A DNA stretch of 64,000 nt from Amycolatopsis nigrescens CSC17Ta-90 (GTDB taxonomy: Bacteria; Actinomycetota; Actinomycetes; Mycobacteriales; Pseudonocardiaceae): positions 1,869,746-1,933,745 of the forward strand of contig NZ_ARVW01000001.1 of NCBI RefSeq assembly GCF_000384315.1. The letters run 5' to 3'. Of the stretch, positions 21,601-36,600 are shown piece by piece. The notes beneath the pieces were generated by a model. It saw only the letters and a program-made list of their open reading frames with translations. It was not told where the DNA came from and did no database searches. Numbering within the stretch: position 1 is the first letter of the stretch; the number at the start of each line of letters is the position of its first letter. The translations under genes were made by a program, and so were the position numbers.

Positions 21601-24600
21601 CCACCGCGAGCACCGCGACCACGAACTCGGCCGTGCGAGGCAGCGCGACGGCAACCAGCCGCTCCGGACCCGCGCCCTCGGCGACCAGCCGCCCGGCCAG
21701 CGCCGCGGCCCGGCGGTCCACCTCGGCGTAGCTGAGCCGGACCCCGCCCGCCACCACAGCGGTCTCGTCGGGCCGCTGGGCCACCTGCTCGGCGAAGAGT
21801 TCCGCCAGCGACTTCTCAGGGACGGGCAGCGTCACACCGCATTCGCCGGCATCCAGCCGCTCACCGGCTAGCGGATCAACCTCGGTGAGCGGGCTGTCCG
21901 ACCGCCGCGCCAGCTCCGCCAGCAGCCCGAGCAGGCGCTCCGCGATCCGCGCGGTCTCGGTCGCCGGCAGCAGATCCGGCCGGTGCTTGAAGTGCAGCCG
22001 CAGCCGGTTCCCTTGCTGCGCAACCAGAATGCTCAACGGGTAGTGCGTGGCGTCCTGCCCGGTGACCCCGGTGACCGACAGCCCACCATCGTGGCGCTCC
22101 GCCGGGTCGAGCGGGTAGTTCTCCACCACGAGCAGGGTGTCGAACAGCTCGCCGGTGCCCGCCGCGCGCTGCACCTCGGCGAGCCCGAGGTGCTGGTGCG
22201 CCAGCAGCCCGGCCTGCTCGCGCTGCACCGCGGCGAGCAGTCCGGCCACGGTGTCCCGCCCGGTGAGCCGGACCCGGACCGGCAGCGTGTTCACGAACAG
22301 GCCGATCATCGACTCCACCCCGGCCAGCTCCGCGGGCCGGCCGGAGACCACGGTGCCGAACACCACGTCGGTCCGCCCGGTCAGCCTGCCGAGGAGCAGC
22401 GCCAAGGCGGCCTGCAGCACGGTGCTCGTGGTCACCCCGTGCCGGCGGGCGAGCGCGGTCAGCGCGGCGGTGGCCGGTTCGGACAACTCCGTGACGATCT
22501 CCTCCGGCACCACGGGAGTGCGCACCGCGGCGTCGGCACCGGCGAGCAGGGTGGGTTCCACCGGACCGGCGAGCGCCTCCGCCCAGGCTGCTTCCGCGGC
22601 CGCCTTGTCCTGCGCGCCCAGCCAGGACAGGTAGTCGCGATAGGGCCGCGGCCGCGGCAGCGCGGTTCCGTCGTAGTGCGCGAGCAGTTCCCGTACCAGC
22701 AACGGGTTCGACCAGCCGTCGGTGACCAGGTGGTGGCTGGTGAGCGCCAGCCGGTGCGCCCCGTCCGGCAGCCGGATCAGCAGGAAACGCAGCAGCGGGC
22801 CGGTTTCCGGGTCGAACCGCTCGGTCCGGTCCCGCCGCAGCAGCTCGGTCAACGCGGCCTCGGGGTCCCCGGTCAGGTCCGCTTCCGTCCACGGCACCTC
22901 GATCGCAGCGGGGATCACCTGCACGGCCGCACCGGACGTCAGATACCGGAACCTGGCCCGCAGCGGCGGATGCCGGTCCAGCACGGCCCTCGCCGCGGCA
23001 CGCAGCCGCTCGGCGTCCACCGGCCCGGCCAGTTCGAGCACCAGCTGCACGGTGTAGACGTCCAAGCCACCCTCGTCGAACAGCGAGTGGAACAGCAGTC
23101 CCTGCTGCAACGGGGTGAGCGGCCAGACCTCGTCGTCGCCGTTGCCCAGCTCGTCCACATCGGACTGGGTCAGCGAGAGCAGCGGGAAGTCCGAGGGGCC
23201 GCGAAGCCCGGCGCCGGGCCCAGCGGCCGCGGCGGCCAGTGCGTCCAGCGCCGCGAACCAGGCGTCCGCGAAGTCCTCCACTTCGGACTCGTCGAGAACC
23301 CCCTTGGCGAAGGACCACCGCACCCGCAGCTCCGGCCCGCGCTCACCATCCACAGTGGACGCGTTGATGTCCAGCACGGCGGCCGCGGCCATCCCGGGGT
23401 CCACCCCGTCCCCGGCCCCGGCCTCCGGCGCCGGTGTCCAGTCCGCGCCACCGGCGGCGACCCGGCCGAGGTAGTTGAACGAGATCTGCGGCGCCGCAGC
23501 CGCAAGGTCGGCGGCTTCGGCGCCGCCGAAGTACCGGAGCTGCCCGAATCCGATCCCGCCCGAGGGCACCGCGCGCAGGTGCTCCTTGACCCGCAGCACC
23601 GCCTGGCCCGCCTCGGCGCCGCCGGCCAGCGCCGCGGCGAGATCCAGTTCGCCGAGGTCCAGCCGCACCGGGTACAGGCTGGTGAACCAGCCAACGGTGC
23701 GGGCCAGATCGGTGTCCCCGGCATCCCGGCCGTGTCCCTCGACCGCGATCAGCACCGGCGCCCGCGCCGGCCGCCGGTCGCGGACCGCCAGTGCGAGCGC
23801 GGTGAGCAGCACCTCGTGCACCCGCGCGTGAAAGGCCCGCGGCACCGTGGTCAGCAGCGGCGCGGTGCGCTCGGCAGGCAACGTCCGCTGGACGTGGCCG
23901 GTAGCGGCGACGGTGTCCCGTCGCGGGTCCAGCGCCCGGCGGCCGAGCAGCGGGTCCGGCCCGGTCAGCTGGGCGCGCCACAGCGGCAGCTCGGCGGAGA
24001 AGTCCTTCGCGTGCAGCCGTTGCGCCCATTCCCGGAACGAAGTGCCGACCGGGTCGAGCAGCACCGGTTCGCCCGCGGTCGCCGCCCGCCACGCGGCCGC
24101 GAGGTCGGGCAGCAGGATCCGCCAGGACACCCCGTCGACCACCAGGTGGTGCAGCACCGCGAGCAACCGGCCACGCTCCTCGCCGCGGTCCAGCCAGACG
24201 AACCGGACGAGGTCACCGTGCTCCGGGTCCAGCTCGCCGAGCGCCCTGGTGTGCTCGGCCGCCACCAGCTCGGCCAGCTCCGCCCCGCGCGCGTCCACAC
24301 GCCGCACCATCGGACCGGCCGGCACGGTACCCGGCTCGGCCACCTCCAGCACCCAGCTTCCGTCCACAGTGGACTTGACCAGGGTGGACCGGAGCAGGTC
24401 GTGCCGGTCGGCCAGCGCGGCCACCAGCGATTCCAACCGATCGAGGCCGAGACCCGCCGGGGTGTACAGCACGGCATGCTGGGCGAAGCGTCGATAGTCC
24501 CCGCCTCGGTCAGCGAGCCAGCGCATGATCGGCGTGGCCGGTACCCGTCCGGTGCCGTCGGACTCCCCGACCGCCCCCACGCGGCCGGCGACAGCGGCGA

Positions 24601-27600
24601 GCGCCGCCACGGTCGGATGGTCGAACACGTCCTTCGGGCGCACCAGCAGGCCGGCCGCGCGGGCCCGGCTGACCAGCTGGATGGACACGATGCTGTCCCC
24701 GCCCAGCGCGAAGAAGTCGTCGTCGAGGCCGACCGGCCCGGTGCCGAGCAGTTCGGCGAAGATCCCAGCAAGCGTGGTCTCCGTCTGCGACTCCGGACCG
24801 CGGTAGGCAACCTCGGGCCGTTCCGGGACGGGCAACGCCGCCCGGTCCAGCTTGCCGCTCGGGTTCAGCGGCAGCGCGTCCAGCACGACCGTCGCGGCGG
24901 GCAGCATGTGCTCCGGCAGACTCGCCGCGGCGTGCGCGCGCACCCGCACCGGATCGAGCACCGCACCGTTTTCCGGCACCAGGTAGGCCACCAGCCGCCG
25001 CTCACCGGGACTGTCTTCGCGGACCACGACCACGGCCCTGCTGACCGAGGGCGCGGAGCCGAGCGCCGCCTCGATCTCGCCCGGTTCGATCCGGAACCCG
25101 CGCAGCTTCACCTGCTCGTCGACCCGGCCGAGGAACTCCACCTCGCCGTTCTCCCGCCAGCGGGCCAGGTCCCCGGTGCGGTACATGTGAGCGCCGGGCT
25201 TGCCGAACGGATCGGCGACGAACCGCTCGGCGGTGAGCCCCGGCCGGTTCAGATAGCCACGAGCCAGCCCGCTCCCACCGAGATAGAGCTCACCGGCGAC
25301 ACCGGGCGGCACCGGTCGCAGCGCACCGTCCACTATGTACACCCGGGTGCCGGCGGCCGGGCGGCCGATGGCAGGCGTGGCGGCGCCTTCCGCCGGAGCG
25401 TGCCACGCGGTGGCGTACACCGTGGCCTCGGTCGGCCCGTAGGCGTTGACCACCCGCGCACCGGGCAGCGCCGCGCGGACCCGCTCCAGCGACCGCGCCC
25501 CGAAAGCCTCCCCGGCGGCCACCACCAGCCCGGTGTCCAGCCGCAACCCAGGCTCCAAGAACACGGCATCCAGCACGGTGTCCAAAACCGAAGGCACCCC
25601 GCTGATCGCGCTCGGCCGCCAGTCCCGGTCCGTCCGCTCCACGGTTTCCAGCAGGTCGCGGACCAGTTCCACCGAACCACCGCAGAGCAGCGGCGCGAAG
25701 ATCTCGAACACCGACACGTCGAAGTTGAGCGAGGTGGACACCAGCATCCGGCTCAGGTCCTCGCCCCCGAATTCCGCACGGGCCCAGTCCGCCAGCCCGG
25801 CCACCGCGCGCTGCGGCACCACGACGCCCTTGGGCCGCCCGGTGGAACCCGAGGTGTAGATCGCATACGCGGGGTGCTCCGGCAGCACCGGCACCAGCCG
25901 CTCGGACTGGTCCAGGTCGTGTCCCGGCAGGTCCGGGTCGTCGCCCAGATGCAGGGACGGGACCTCCAGCGGGAGGCCGGAACCCAGCACCAGCACCGGT
26001 TCCGCGTCGGCGGCCATGAAGGCCAGCCGGTCCGGCGGATAGGCGGGGTCCAGCGGCAGGTACCCGGCCCCGGACTTGAGCACCGCGAGCACGGCCACCA
26101 GCAGGTCGGGGGTGCGCGGCAGGCAGATCCCGACGAACCGTTCTGGCCCGGCACCGTGCGCGACCAGCAGCCTGGCCAGCCGGTTCGACCTGGTGTTCAG
26201 CTCCCGGTAGCTCAGCGGCGACTCTTCCGCGAGCACCGCGGTCCGGTCCGGGGTCCGCGCGACCTGCGCCTCGAACAGCTCGGCCAGGGTCGCTTCGACC
26301 CCGGTTGTGGTGCCGCCGGCCCAGTCGCCGAGCACCTTCTCGCGTTCATCCCCGGAAAGCAGCTCGAACCGGCTCAACGGGGTTTCCGGCGCACCGACCA
26401 TCGCGGCCAGCAGCGACCGCCAGCCCTCGGCCAGCCGCCGCGCGGTGCCGTGGCCGAAGATCCCGGCATCCGCGACGACCGCGCCGGAAATGCCCGCGCC
26501 GTCGGGCTCATCGGTCAGCGCGAAGGTCAGGTCGAACTTCGCGGTGCCGGTGTCGATCAGGTCCACTTCGGACCGCAGCCCCGGCATCGACGGCGCATCG
26601 CCGCCGCGGCGCTGATACGACACCAGCACCTGGAACAACGGATGCCTCGCCAGCGAGCGCATCGGCCGCAGTTCGTCCACGAGCTGTTCGAAGGGCACGT
26701 CGGCGTGGTCGAGCGCGCCGAGCACGGTGCGCCGCGACCGCTCGGCCAGCTCGCGCAGGCTCGGGTCGCCGGCGAGGTCGTTGCGCAGCACCAGGGTGTT
26801 CACGAAGAACCCGACCAGTTCCGCCTGCGCCTCGTCCTCACGACCGGCGACCGGAGTGCCCAGCGGAATGTCGGTACCGGCACCGAGCCTGCTCAGCAAG
26901 GCGGCGACCACGATCTGGCAGACCATGAACACGCTGCTGCCGCTGCGCACCGCGAACTCGCGCAGCTGCTTCGCCTGCTCCGGCGGCAGCCGGAAATCCG
27001 CGACCTCGCCGCGGTACGACGGGGTGGCCGGGCGCGGCCCGGCCCAGGGCAGGGTCAGCTCCTCGGGCAGCCCGCGCAGCTCGTCCCGCCAGTACCGGAC
27101 CTGCCCGGCCAGCACGCTGTCCGGATCGGCCTGGTCGCCGAGCAGTTCCCGTTGCCAGAGCGTGTAGTCCGCGTACTGCACCGGAAGCGGCGGCCAGGAC
27201 GGCGCGGCACCGCCGAGCCGTGCCCGGTAGGCGGTGGCCAGGTCCTGCACCAGCGGCCGCAGGGACCACTCGTCCGCGACGATGTGATGGGCCACCAGCA
27301 GCAGCACCCGCTCCCGCGGCCCGGTGCTGAACAGGGTCGCCCTCAGCTGGATCCCGTCCGCCAGATCGAAGGGAACCCGAGCGGCGGCGGCCAGTTCCTC
27401 GTCGAGACGACCGGGGGCGACGTCCACCTCCTCGATTTCGAGCGGCACGTCCGCGGCGGGCAGGATCCGCTGCCGGGGCCGCCCGCCGTCATCGGGGAAG
27501 ACGGTGCGCAGGCTCTCGTGCCGGGCGAGCACGTCCCGCAGCGCCGCGGCCAGCGCGGCGTGGTCCAGCTCGCCGGACAGCCGAAGCACGATCGGCACGT

Positions 27601-30600
27601 GATACGTCGGGCTGGCCCCCTCCAGCTGGTGCAGGAACCACAGCCGCTGCTGGGCGAAGGACAGCGGCAACCGGTCTGGACGCGGCCGTGCCCGCAGCGG
27701 GAGCCGGTCGCGACCGCCGGCGCCGAGCAGCGCGGACAATCCGGCCACGGTGGGCGCCTCGAACACGGCCCGCACCGAAAGCCGGGCGTCGAAGGCCGAG
27801 CGCAGCCGGGAGACCAGCCGGATCGCCAGCAGCGAATGCCCGCCCAAGGCGAAGAAGTCGTCGTCGATCCCGAGCTGCTCGCGGCCGAGCAGGTCGGCGA
27901 ACACCTCGCACAACAGCTCTTCGCGCGGGGTGCGCGGCCTTCGCGACTCGGCCGTTTCTCCAGCTTCCGGCGCGGGAAGGGCGGCCAGGTCGAGCTTTCC
28001 GTTGGCAGTCAACGGAAACTCGTCCAGGGTCAGGAAGATCTCGGGCACCAACTGCTTCGGCAGGCGTTCGCCGAGGTACGCGCGCAGCTCACCGGGTTCC
28101 GGACGCACACCGGGCTCCGGCAGCAGGTACGCCACCAGGCGCCGGTCACCGGGAGCGTCCTCGCGGGCGGCCACCGCGGCCCGACGCACCCCGGGATGCC
28201 CGGTCAGCGCGGCCGCCACCTCGCCGGGTTCGATCCGGAACCCGCGGATCTTGAGCTGCTCGTCCGCGCGCCCGGCGAACTCGATCGTGCCGTCCGGCCG
28301 CCACCTGGCCAGGTCCCCGGTCCGGTAAAGAAGCCCACCCGTCGCCCGACCACCACCCCCCAACGAGGCGCTTCGCGCCGCAGTGTCTCCCTCACCGAAC
28401 GGGTCAGCTACGAACCGCTCGGCGGTCAGGCCGGGCCGGTTGAAGTAACCGCGTGCCAGCCCCGCCCCGGCCAGGTACAGCTCGCCGGTCACTCCGGCGC
28501 CGACCGGGCGCAGCGCCGAGTCGAGCAGGTACGCGCGCATGCCGTCCAGCGGACGGCCGATCGGCACCACGGCGGCCGGGGGCGCGTCCGGGGAAACCTG
28601 GTGCGCGACGGCGAAGGTGGTGGTCTCGGTCGGCCCGTAGCCGTTGACCACGGCGACCTCCGGCGCGGCCGCGAGCACCCGCCGCACCGCCCCGGCCGGC
28701 ACCACGTCCCCGCCGGTCCACACCTCGCGCAGCCCGCGGAAGGTCTCCGGCGCCTCTTCGGCCACCACGGCGAACAGCCCCGCGGTGAGCCAAAGTCCGG
28801 TGACCTCGTGCTCGGTGATCAGCGCGCGCAGCGCCCCGGCGTCCAGTTCGGTGTCCGGGGCGAGGATCACCCGGCCGCCGGTGAGCAGCGGCACCCACAG
28901 CTCGTAGGTGACCGCGTCGAAGGAGTGCGGCGAGTGCAGCAGCACCCGCTCGTGCGCGCCCCCGCGCCAGCGGCTGTCGGCGGCCAACGCGGTCACGTCG
29001 CCCATGGTCACCGCCACGCCCTTCGGCGTGCCGGTGGAGCCCGAGGTGAACATGACGTAGGCCAGCTGCGCCGGGTGCCCGGAGGGGAAGGTGACCTCGC
29101 GCTGGTCCGGATCGGGCAGGTCGGTATGCAGCACCGGCACCTCGCCGACACCGGGCACCGAGCCATGACCGGACGTGGTCAGTACGAGCGCGGCACCGGT
29201 CTCGCGGAGCAGCAGGGCCGTCCGCGCGGCGGGCAAGTCCGGCTGCACCGGGACGTAGGCGGCACCGGCGCGGCCGGCCGCGAGCATGGCCACCACCAGT
29301 TCCACGGACCGGCGGTAGGCCAGCGCGACCCGGCTCTCCCGGCCGATCCCGTGCCGCCGCAGCCGGGCGGCCAGCGCGGTGACGCGCACGTCCAGCTCGG
29401 CATAGCTCAGCCGGACGTCACCGGCCACCAACGCGATCGCGTCCGGATGGTGCCGGACACCCGCGGCGAACAGCTCGTCCGGGGTGCTTTCGCTTTCGGG
29501 ATGCCCGGTGCTGTTCCACTCCACCAGCACGCGCCGCCGCTCGTCGGCGGAAAGCAGCTCCACCGAGCCGATCCGGGTTTCCGGGGCGTGCACCACCGCT
29601 TCGAGGAACCGGCAGAACCAGCCGGCGAGGCGTGCCACGTCGGCCCGCTGGAACAGGGCGGACCGGTAGTTGATCGTGCCGTCCAACCGGGTGCCGTCGC
29701 CGTGCTCGGCGAAGGCGAAGGTGAGGTCGAACTTCGCGGTCGGCGTCCGCACCGGCGTCACCCGCGCGGCGAGCGCGCCCCAGTCGGCGTCTCCCGGCCG
29801 GTTCTGGTGCACCAGCATCACCCGGAACAGCGGGTTCGCCGCCTCCGAGCGGTCCGGGTTGAGCACCTCCACCAGCCGGTCGAAAGGCAGCTCCTGCCGG
29901 GCGAAGGCGGCGAGGTCGGTCTCCCGCACCCGGCCGAGCAGTTCCCGGAAAGCGGGGTCACCGCCGGTGTCGGTGCGCAGCACCAGGGTGTTCACCAGGA
30001 AGCCGACCATCCCGTCGAGCGCGGCCTCGCCCCGGCCCGCCACCGGGGTGCCGAGCGGGACGTCCGTGCCGGCACCCAGCCTGGTGAGCAGCGCGGCGAC
30101 CGCGGCCTGCAACACCATGAACGGCGTGGTTCCCGTTTCGGCGGCCAGCCGCCGCACCCCGCGCAGGGCCTGCTCGGACGGGGTGAAGTCGACGTACCCG
30201 CCGTCGGACGAACTCGACGCCCCGCGCGTGAACGGCAGCTCGTGCGCGGCAGGCATCCCGTCCAGCCGGGCCGACCAGTAACCGGCCTGCCGGGCGAGCA
30301 GGCTCGCCGGGTCGGCGCCGTCACCGAGCAGTTCTCGTTGCCACAGCGTGTAGTCCGCGTACTGCACGGGCAACGGCCGCCACCGCGGTTCGGTGCCGGC
30401 GGCCCGCGCCCGGTAGGCCGCCGCGAGGTCGCCCAGCAGCGGTTCGAGCGACCATTCGTCGCAGGCGATGTGGTGCAGCAGCAGGAAAAGCGTGTGCTCC
30501 TCCGGTCCGGCCCGCAGGATTCGCGCCCGCAGCGGCGGTTCCGCGGCCAGGTCGAACCGGTGCTCCCGGCCGAGTCGGGCCAGCAGCGTCTCGAGCGACG

Positions 30601-33600
30601 CCGGCCCGGCCACCACCAGCTCCGGGTCGAAGCACCGCGCGAGCAGGTCCTCGCCCGGCGGCAGCACCCGCTGCCACGGCACGCCGTCGCGCTCCGGGTA
30701 CACCGTGCGCAGGATCTCGTGCCGGGCCATTACGTCGCCGAGCGCGGCGCGCAGGGCGGCCCGATCGAACGGGCCGCTCAGCTCCACCGCGACCGGCACG
30801 TTGTAGGTCGCCCCGCCGTCGAGCCGATCGGCGAGCCAGAGCCGGTGCTGTGCAGGGGAAAGCGGCAACCGCTCCGGGCGTGCCATCGGCCGCGGCGCGA
30901 GTCGTGGCGTTCCGTCGGCGGCCCGCATTGCCAGCTCCCGCACCGTCGGCGCCTCGAACACGTCCCGCAGCGACACCGCCGCGGACAGCTCGGCGCGGAT
31001 CAACCCGATCAGCCTGGTCGCCAGCAGGGAATGCCCGCCCACGGCGAAGAAGTCGTCGTCGATGCCGATCTCGGGGAGGCCGAGCACCTCGGCGAACAGC
31101 TCGCACAGCCGCCGCTGGAGCGCCGTGCGCGGTGCGGTGCCGGTGACCTGTCCGCCCGGTTCGGGGTCGGGCAGCGCTCGGCGGTCCACCTTCCGGTTCG
31201 GCAGCAGCGGCAGTTCGTCGAGCACCACGAAGGCCGCCGGAACCTGGTGCGCGGGCAGCAGCGCCGCGGTGTGCCGGCGCAGCTCGGCCGGCTCCAACCG
31301 CTCGCCAACCACATAGCCGACGAGCTGTTTGCCGGCAAGGTCGTGGTCACGGGCGACCACGACGGCCTCCGTGACGTCCGGGTGGCCGAGCACGGCGGCC
31401 TCCACCTCCGCGGGCTCCACCCGGAAGCCCCGGATCTTGACCTGGTCGTCGACCCGGCCGAGCATCTCCAGCTGCCCGTCCGGCGTCCACCGCACCCGGT
31501 CACCGGTCCGGTAAACCTGGTCGCCCGAGCCAAAGGGATCGGCCACGAACCGCTGCGCGGTCAGGCCCGGCTGGTGCAGATAACCCCGCGCCAGCCCGGC
31601 GCCGCCGAGGTACAGCTCACCGGCCACGCCCGGCGGCACCGGGCGCAACCCGTCGTCGAGCACGTAGGCGGTCTTGTCCACGTCCGGGCGGCCGATCGCG
31701 ACCCGGCCGCCGTCGAACCCGCGCGGACAGGTCCACAGCGTGGAGTTCACCGTGGACTCGGTCGGGCCGTAGGCGTTGAACATCGGGTGCCCGGGAGACC
31801 AGCGCTCGAACAGGGTGGGCGGGCAGTGGTCCGCGCCGACGATCACGGTCATCCCGGCGGGCAGGCTGCCGGCCGGCACGGTGGCCAGCGCCGATGGCGG
31901 CACGTCGAGATGAGTGAGGCGATGCCGGGTGACGAAGGCGGCCAGCTCCGGGCCGAGCCGCTGTTCGGCGGGCACCACCGCCAGCGCGCCACCGGAGAAC
32001 ACGCTCATCGCCAGCTCGGAGAACATCATGTCGAAACTCGGTGAGGCGAACTGGAGGTGCCGGGTGCCGGGGCCGGCGGTCACCGTGCTGTCCCAGGTCT
32101 CCACCAGCCCGGCGATGCCCTCGTGGGTGGACACCACGCCCTTGGGGCGGCCGGTGGACCCGGAGGTGTAGATCAGGTAGGCCGCGTTCGCCGGGCGCAG
32201 CGGCGCGAGCCGGTCCGCGTCGGTGGGGTCGGAGTCGGGCAGCCCGGCAAGTTCGGCCAGGGTTTCCTGGTCGTCGAGCACCAGCCGGGGCAGCTCCACC
32301 GGCATCTCGATGGCACCCGTGGTCAGCACCAGTTCGGGCGCGGAGTCCGCCAGTACGTACCCGACCCGCTCGGCCGGGTAGTCCGGGTCCACCGGCACGA
32401 ACACGGCACCGGCCTTGTGCACCGCGAGCAGCGCCACCACCACGTCGATGGACCGGGGCAGCAGCACCGCGACGGTCCGCTCCGGCCCGGCACCCCGCCG
32501 GATGAGCGCGTGCGCGAGGCGGTTGGCGCGCGCGTTGAGCTCGGCGTAGGAAAGTTCGGTCTCGTCGTCGAGCAGCGCGACCGCCGACGGGTTCGCCGTC
32601 ACCTGCCGTTCGAAGATCGACGGTGTGGTCTCCGGCGCCAACCCGGCCATCCGTCCTTTGCCGAGCCGGACCCGCTCGGCCAGCTCGTCTTCGCACAGCA
32701 CATCCAGTGTCGCGAGTGGACGGTCGGGTTCGGCGGTGGCGCGGTCCAGCAGGGTGACCAGCCACCTGGCGATCCCGGCCACGGTGTCCCGGTCGAACAG
32801 CTCGGTGCTGAACTCGATCTCGCCGGACAGCCCGGCCGTCCCGGCCCGCTCGATGAGCGCGAACGCGAGGTCGAACTTGGCGGTGCCGGTCCGGACCAGC
32901 TCACGGTTCAGCCCGAGGTCGCCGAAACCGAGGCCGTCCGTGCCCTCGGTGCGAAAGTCGAGCATCACCTGGAACAGCGGATGACGCGCGGTCGAGCGCA
33001 CCGGGTTCAGCGCCTCGACCAGCCGAGCGAACGGGAGGTCCTGGTGCGCGAGCGCGGCCAGGTCGGTGTCGCGGACCCGGTCCAGCAACTCGGCGAAGCT
33101 GGGATTGCCGGCCAGATCGGTGCGCAGCACCAGCGGGTTCACGAAGAAACCCACCACGCGGTCGAGGGCGTCGTCGGTCCGTCCCGCCGCCGGCACCCCG
33201 ATCGGCAGGTCGGTACCCGCGCCGAGCCTGTTCAGCAGGGCCGCCAGTGCGGCGTGAACCAGCATGAACATGCTCACCCGGTACCGGGACGCGCAAGCCC
33301 GCAGGCGGGCGTGCAGCTCCTCCGGCACGGTGAAGGCGAGCGCGTCACCGGCGCCGGTCGGACGAGCGGGCCGCGACCGGTCGGCGGGCAGCTCCAGCTC
33401 CTCGGGCAGGCCGGCCAGCTGCCCGCGCCAGTAGTCCAGCTGGGCGGCGGCGACGCTGCCGGGATCGCCGGGGTCGCCGAGCAGTTCGGTCTGCCAGCGG
33501 GTGAAATCCCGGTAGCACAACGGAAGCCGCGGCCAAGCGGGCTCGGTGCCGCCGAGCCGGGCGGTGTAGGCCTCGGCCAGTTCCTCGACCAGCACGTCGA

Positions 33601-36600
33601 GGGACCACTCGTCGGCCACGATGTGGTGCAGCAGCACCAGCAGTACGTGTTCTTCGTCCCCGAGGTGGAAAAGGCGGAACTCCACCGGCGGCGCGGAACC
33701 CAGGTCCAACGGCCGCCGGGCCGCGGCCGCCAGCGCCGCCGGGAAACCGTCCATTTCGGACTCCACGATGACCAGCTCCGGGCCGTCGTCGAGCACGACC
33801 TGCGCCACCTGGCCGGTGTCGCCGTCGAACACGGTGCGCAGGCTTTCGTGCCGTGCCACCAGATCAGCCACCGCGGCGGCCAGCGCGGGCACGTCCAGCG
33901 CACCGGTGAGCCGCAGCGCCAGCGGCACGTTGTAGGTGGCGCCGTGGCCGGACATCCGGTCGGAGAACCACAACTGCTCCTGCGCGTACGACAGCGGGAC
34001 CCGGCCGGTGGCACCCGCCACGGGCGACGGGCGGGCGACGGCCGTGCCGGTCAGCTCCCCGACGAGTCCGGCCGGGGTCGGCGAATCGAACACCTTGCGC
34101 ACCGGCGGAGCGGCCCCGAGCACCGCCCTGATCCTGGCCACCAGCCGGATCGCGGACAGCGAGTCGCCGCCGAGGCCGAAGAAGTCGTCGCCGGGCCCGA
34201 CCGACGCCAGCCCGAGCACCTCACCGAAGAGCCGGCACAGCACCTGCTCCGCCGGAGTGCCGGTGACCCGATCGGTACCGGCCTGCCCGGACGCGGACGT
34301 GGGCGCGGGCAGCGCCGCGCGGTCGATCTTGCCGTTCGGCGTCAGCGGAAGCTCGTCCAGCACGACGAACGCCGAGGGCACCAGGTAATCGGGCAGCACC
34401 TCGCCGAGCGCCTTGCGCAGCCCCGCCGGGTCCAGGTCCGGCGCGGCGACCAGGTAGGCCACCAGCCGCTGCCGGCCGCCGGGGTCGGCGACCACCACCG
34501 CGCGGGTCACCTCGGGTCGGCGCAGCAACTCGGCTTCGATCTCCCCCGGCTCGATCCGGAACCCGCGCACCTTCACCTGGTGGTCGGCCCGGCCGAGTAC
34601 GTCGAAGGTGCCGTCTCCCCGACTGCGGGCAAGGTCGCCGGTCCGGTAGCACACCGAACCCGGCGGCCCGTAGGGATCGGCGACGAACCGTTCCGCGGTC
34701 AGCGCCGCGCGGCCGAGATAGCCGCGGGCCACCCCCGCCCCGGCGATGTACAGCTCCCCCACGGTGCCCGTGCCGACCGGGGCCAGCGCACGGTCCAGCA
34801 CGTACAGCCGGGTGTTCAGCACCGGCGCGCCGATCGGCGGGTCGCCCTCGGTGGCATCGAGCTGATGTGCGGCAGACCAGATGGTGGTTTCGGTCGGGCC
34901 GTAGAGGTTGCTGACCACCGCACCGGCGCCGCGCAGCCGGTCGGCGAGTGCGGCGGGCAGCCGCTCACCCCCGGCCAGCACCCGCCGCCCGCGCAGCACC
35001 TCGGCGTCGTGCCCGGCCAACGTTTCCCATAACGACGGGGTCGCTTGCACTACCCCCGCGTCGGTGCGTCTGAGCAGCTCGGTCAGCAGGGCCGGATCGC
35101 GGACCTGCTCGCGGTCGGCGAGCACCACCGTCGCGCCCTGGACCAGTGGCAGGTACAGCTCCAGCGCGGCGATGTCGAAGCCGACGGTGGTCACCGCGAG
35201 CAGCCGGTCGCCGGGCCCGAGCGGCACCTGCGTACGCATCGCGTGCAGGAAGTTCGCCAGGTTCGCCGAGGACACCACCACGCCCTTGGGTCGCCCGGTG
35301 GAACCCGAGGTGTAGATGACGTACGCGGCGTGTTCCGGCCTCCGGCGTACCGGTGCCTCGACGGCGCTCGTCGGGTGCTCGTCGTCCAGCCGGAGCCTGG
35401 CGACCCCCGCGGGCACCTCCAGCTCGGTTTCCGATTCCGTCACCAGCACCGCGGGTCCGGCGTCGGCCAGCATCGCGGCCAGCCGCCGGGGCGGGAACTC
35501 CGGGTCCAGCGGCAAGTAGGCCGCGCCGGTCTTGGCCACCGCGAGCAGAGTCGCCACCAGGTCCGCGGACCGCGGCAGCAGCACGGCGACCAGCCGCTCA
35601 GCGGTAGCGCCGAGGCCGGACAGCCGCCGCGCCAGCCGGTCTGCCCGCGCGTTCAAGTCCTGATAGGACAGTTCCAGCCCACCGGCGAGCAGTGCGGGCG
35701 CATCTGGGGTACTGGCGACCTGGGCCTGGAACAGCTCCGCCAGCCCGGCCTCGGGCAGCTCCCGAACCGGCCCTTCGCTGGTCGCGACCGGCTCATCCCC
35801 GGCGGTCACGGTCAGCGCGCCGACCGGGAGCGAACCGCGTCCTTCGGCGAACTGGCCCAGCAGTCCGGTGAACGCGCGCAGGTGCCGGTCCAGCTCTTCG
35901 ACCCGGTAGCCCCGCGGGTTTCCGTCCAGCTGGGCCAGCAACTCGTCCCCCGGCGACTTGCTCACGGTGAACGAGAGGTCCTCCACCGCGCCCGCGGCCA
36001 GGTAGTGCGACACCCCGCGATGCGCGCCGAAACGCAGTTCCGGGTCGAACGGCTTGATGTTGATCCACGGCCCCACCAGCCGCCGCCGTTCCCCGAGCAG
36101 CCGGAGGTCGCGCCGCAGTTCCTCGCCCCGGTAGCGCTGGTGCGGCCGCTGCGCGCGCAGCTCCGCCCGCACCGAGGCGGTCAGCTCGGCCACCGTCGTC
36201 CATGGACTCACCGCCAGCCGCAGCGGCACCACGTTGACCGCGGTCGCCGGCACCCTGGCCGCGACCGAGCCCAGCCTGCCCATCACCGGCAGCCCCAGCA
36301 CCACCTCGTCGGCACCGGCGCACCGGTGCAGATAGGCTGCGGCCGCCGCGATCAGCACCTCCGCCCAGGTCGACTTCAGCTCCGCGGCGAGCCCGCTCAG
36401 CTCGCGCGCACCGCCAAGCGCGACCGATCTCCGGTGGAACGAGTGATCCGGCGCGGCGTACTGGTCGCTCAGGCCGGGGACCCCGGATAGCCCAGCCAGC
36501 CGCTCTGTCCAAAAGCGACGGTCGCGGTCCAGGTCCGCGGAGCCGCGGTAGGCGAGGTCTTCCTCGACCAGTTCCCGCAACGGTCGGAACGGTGACGGTC

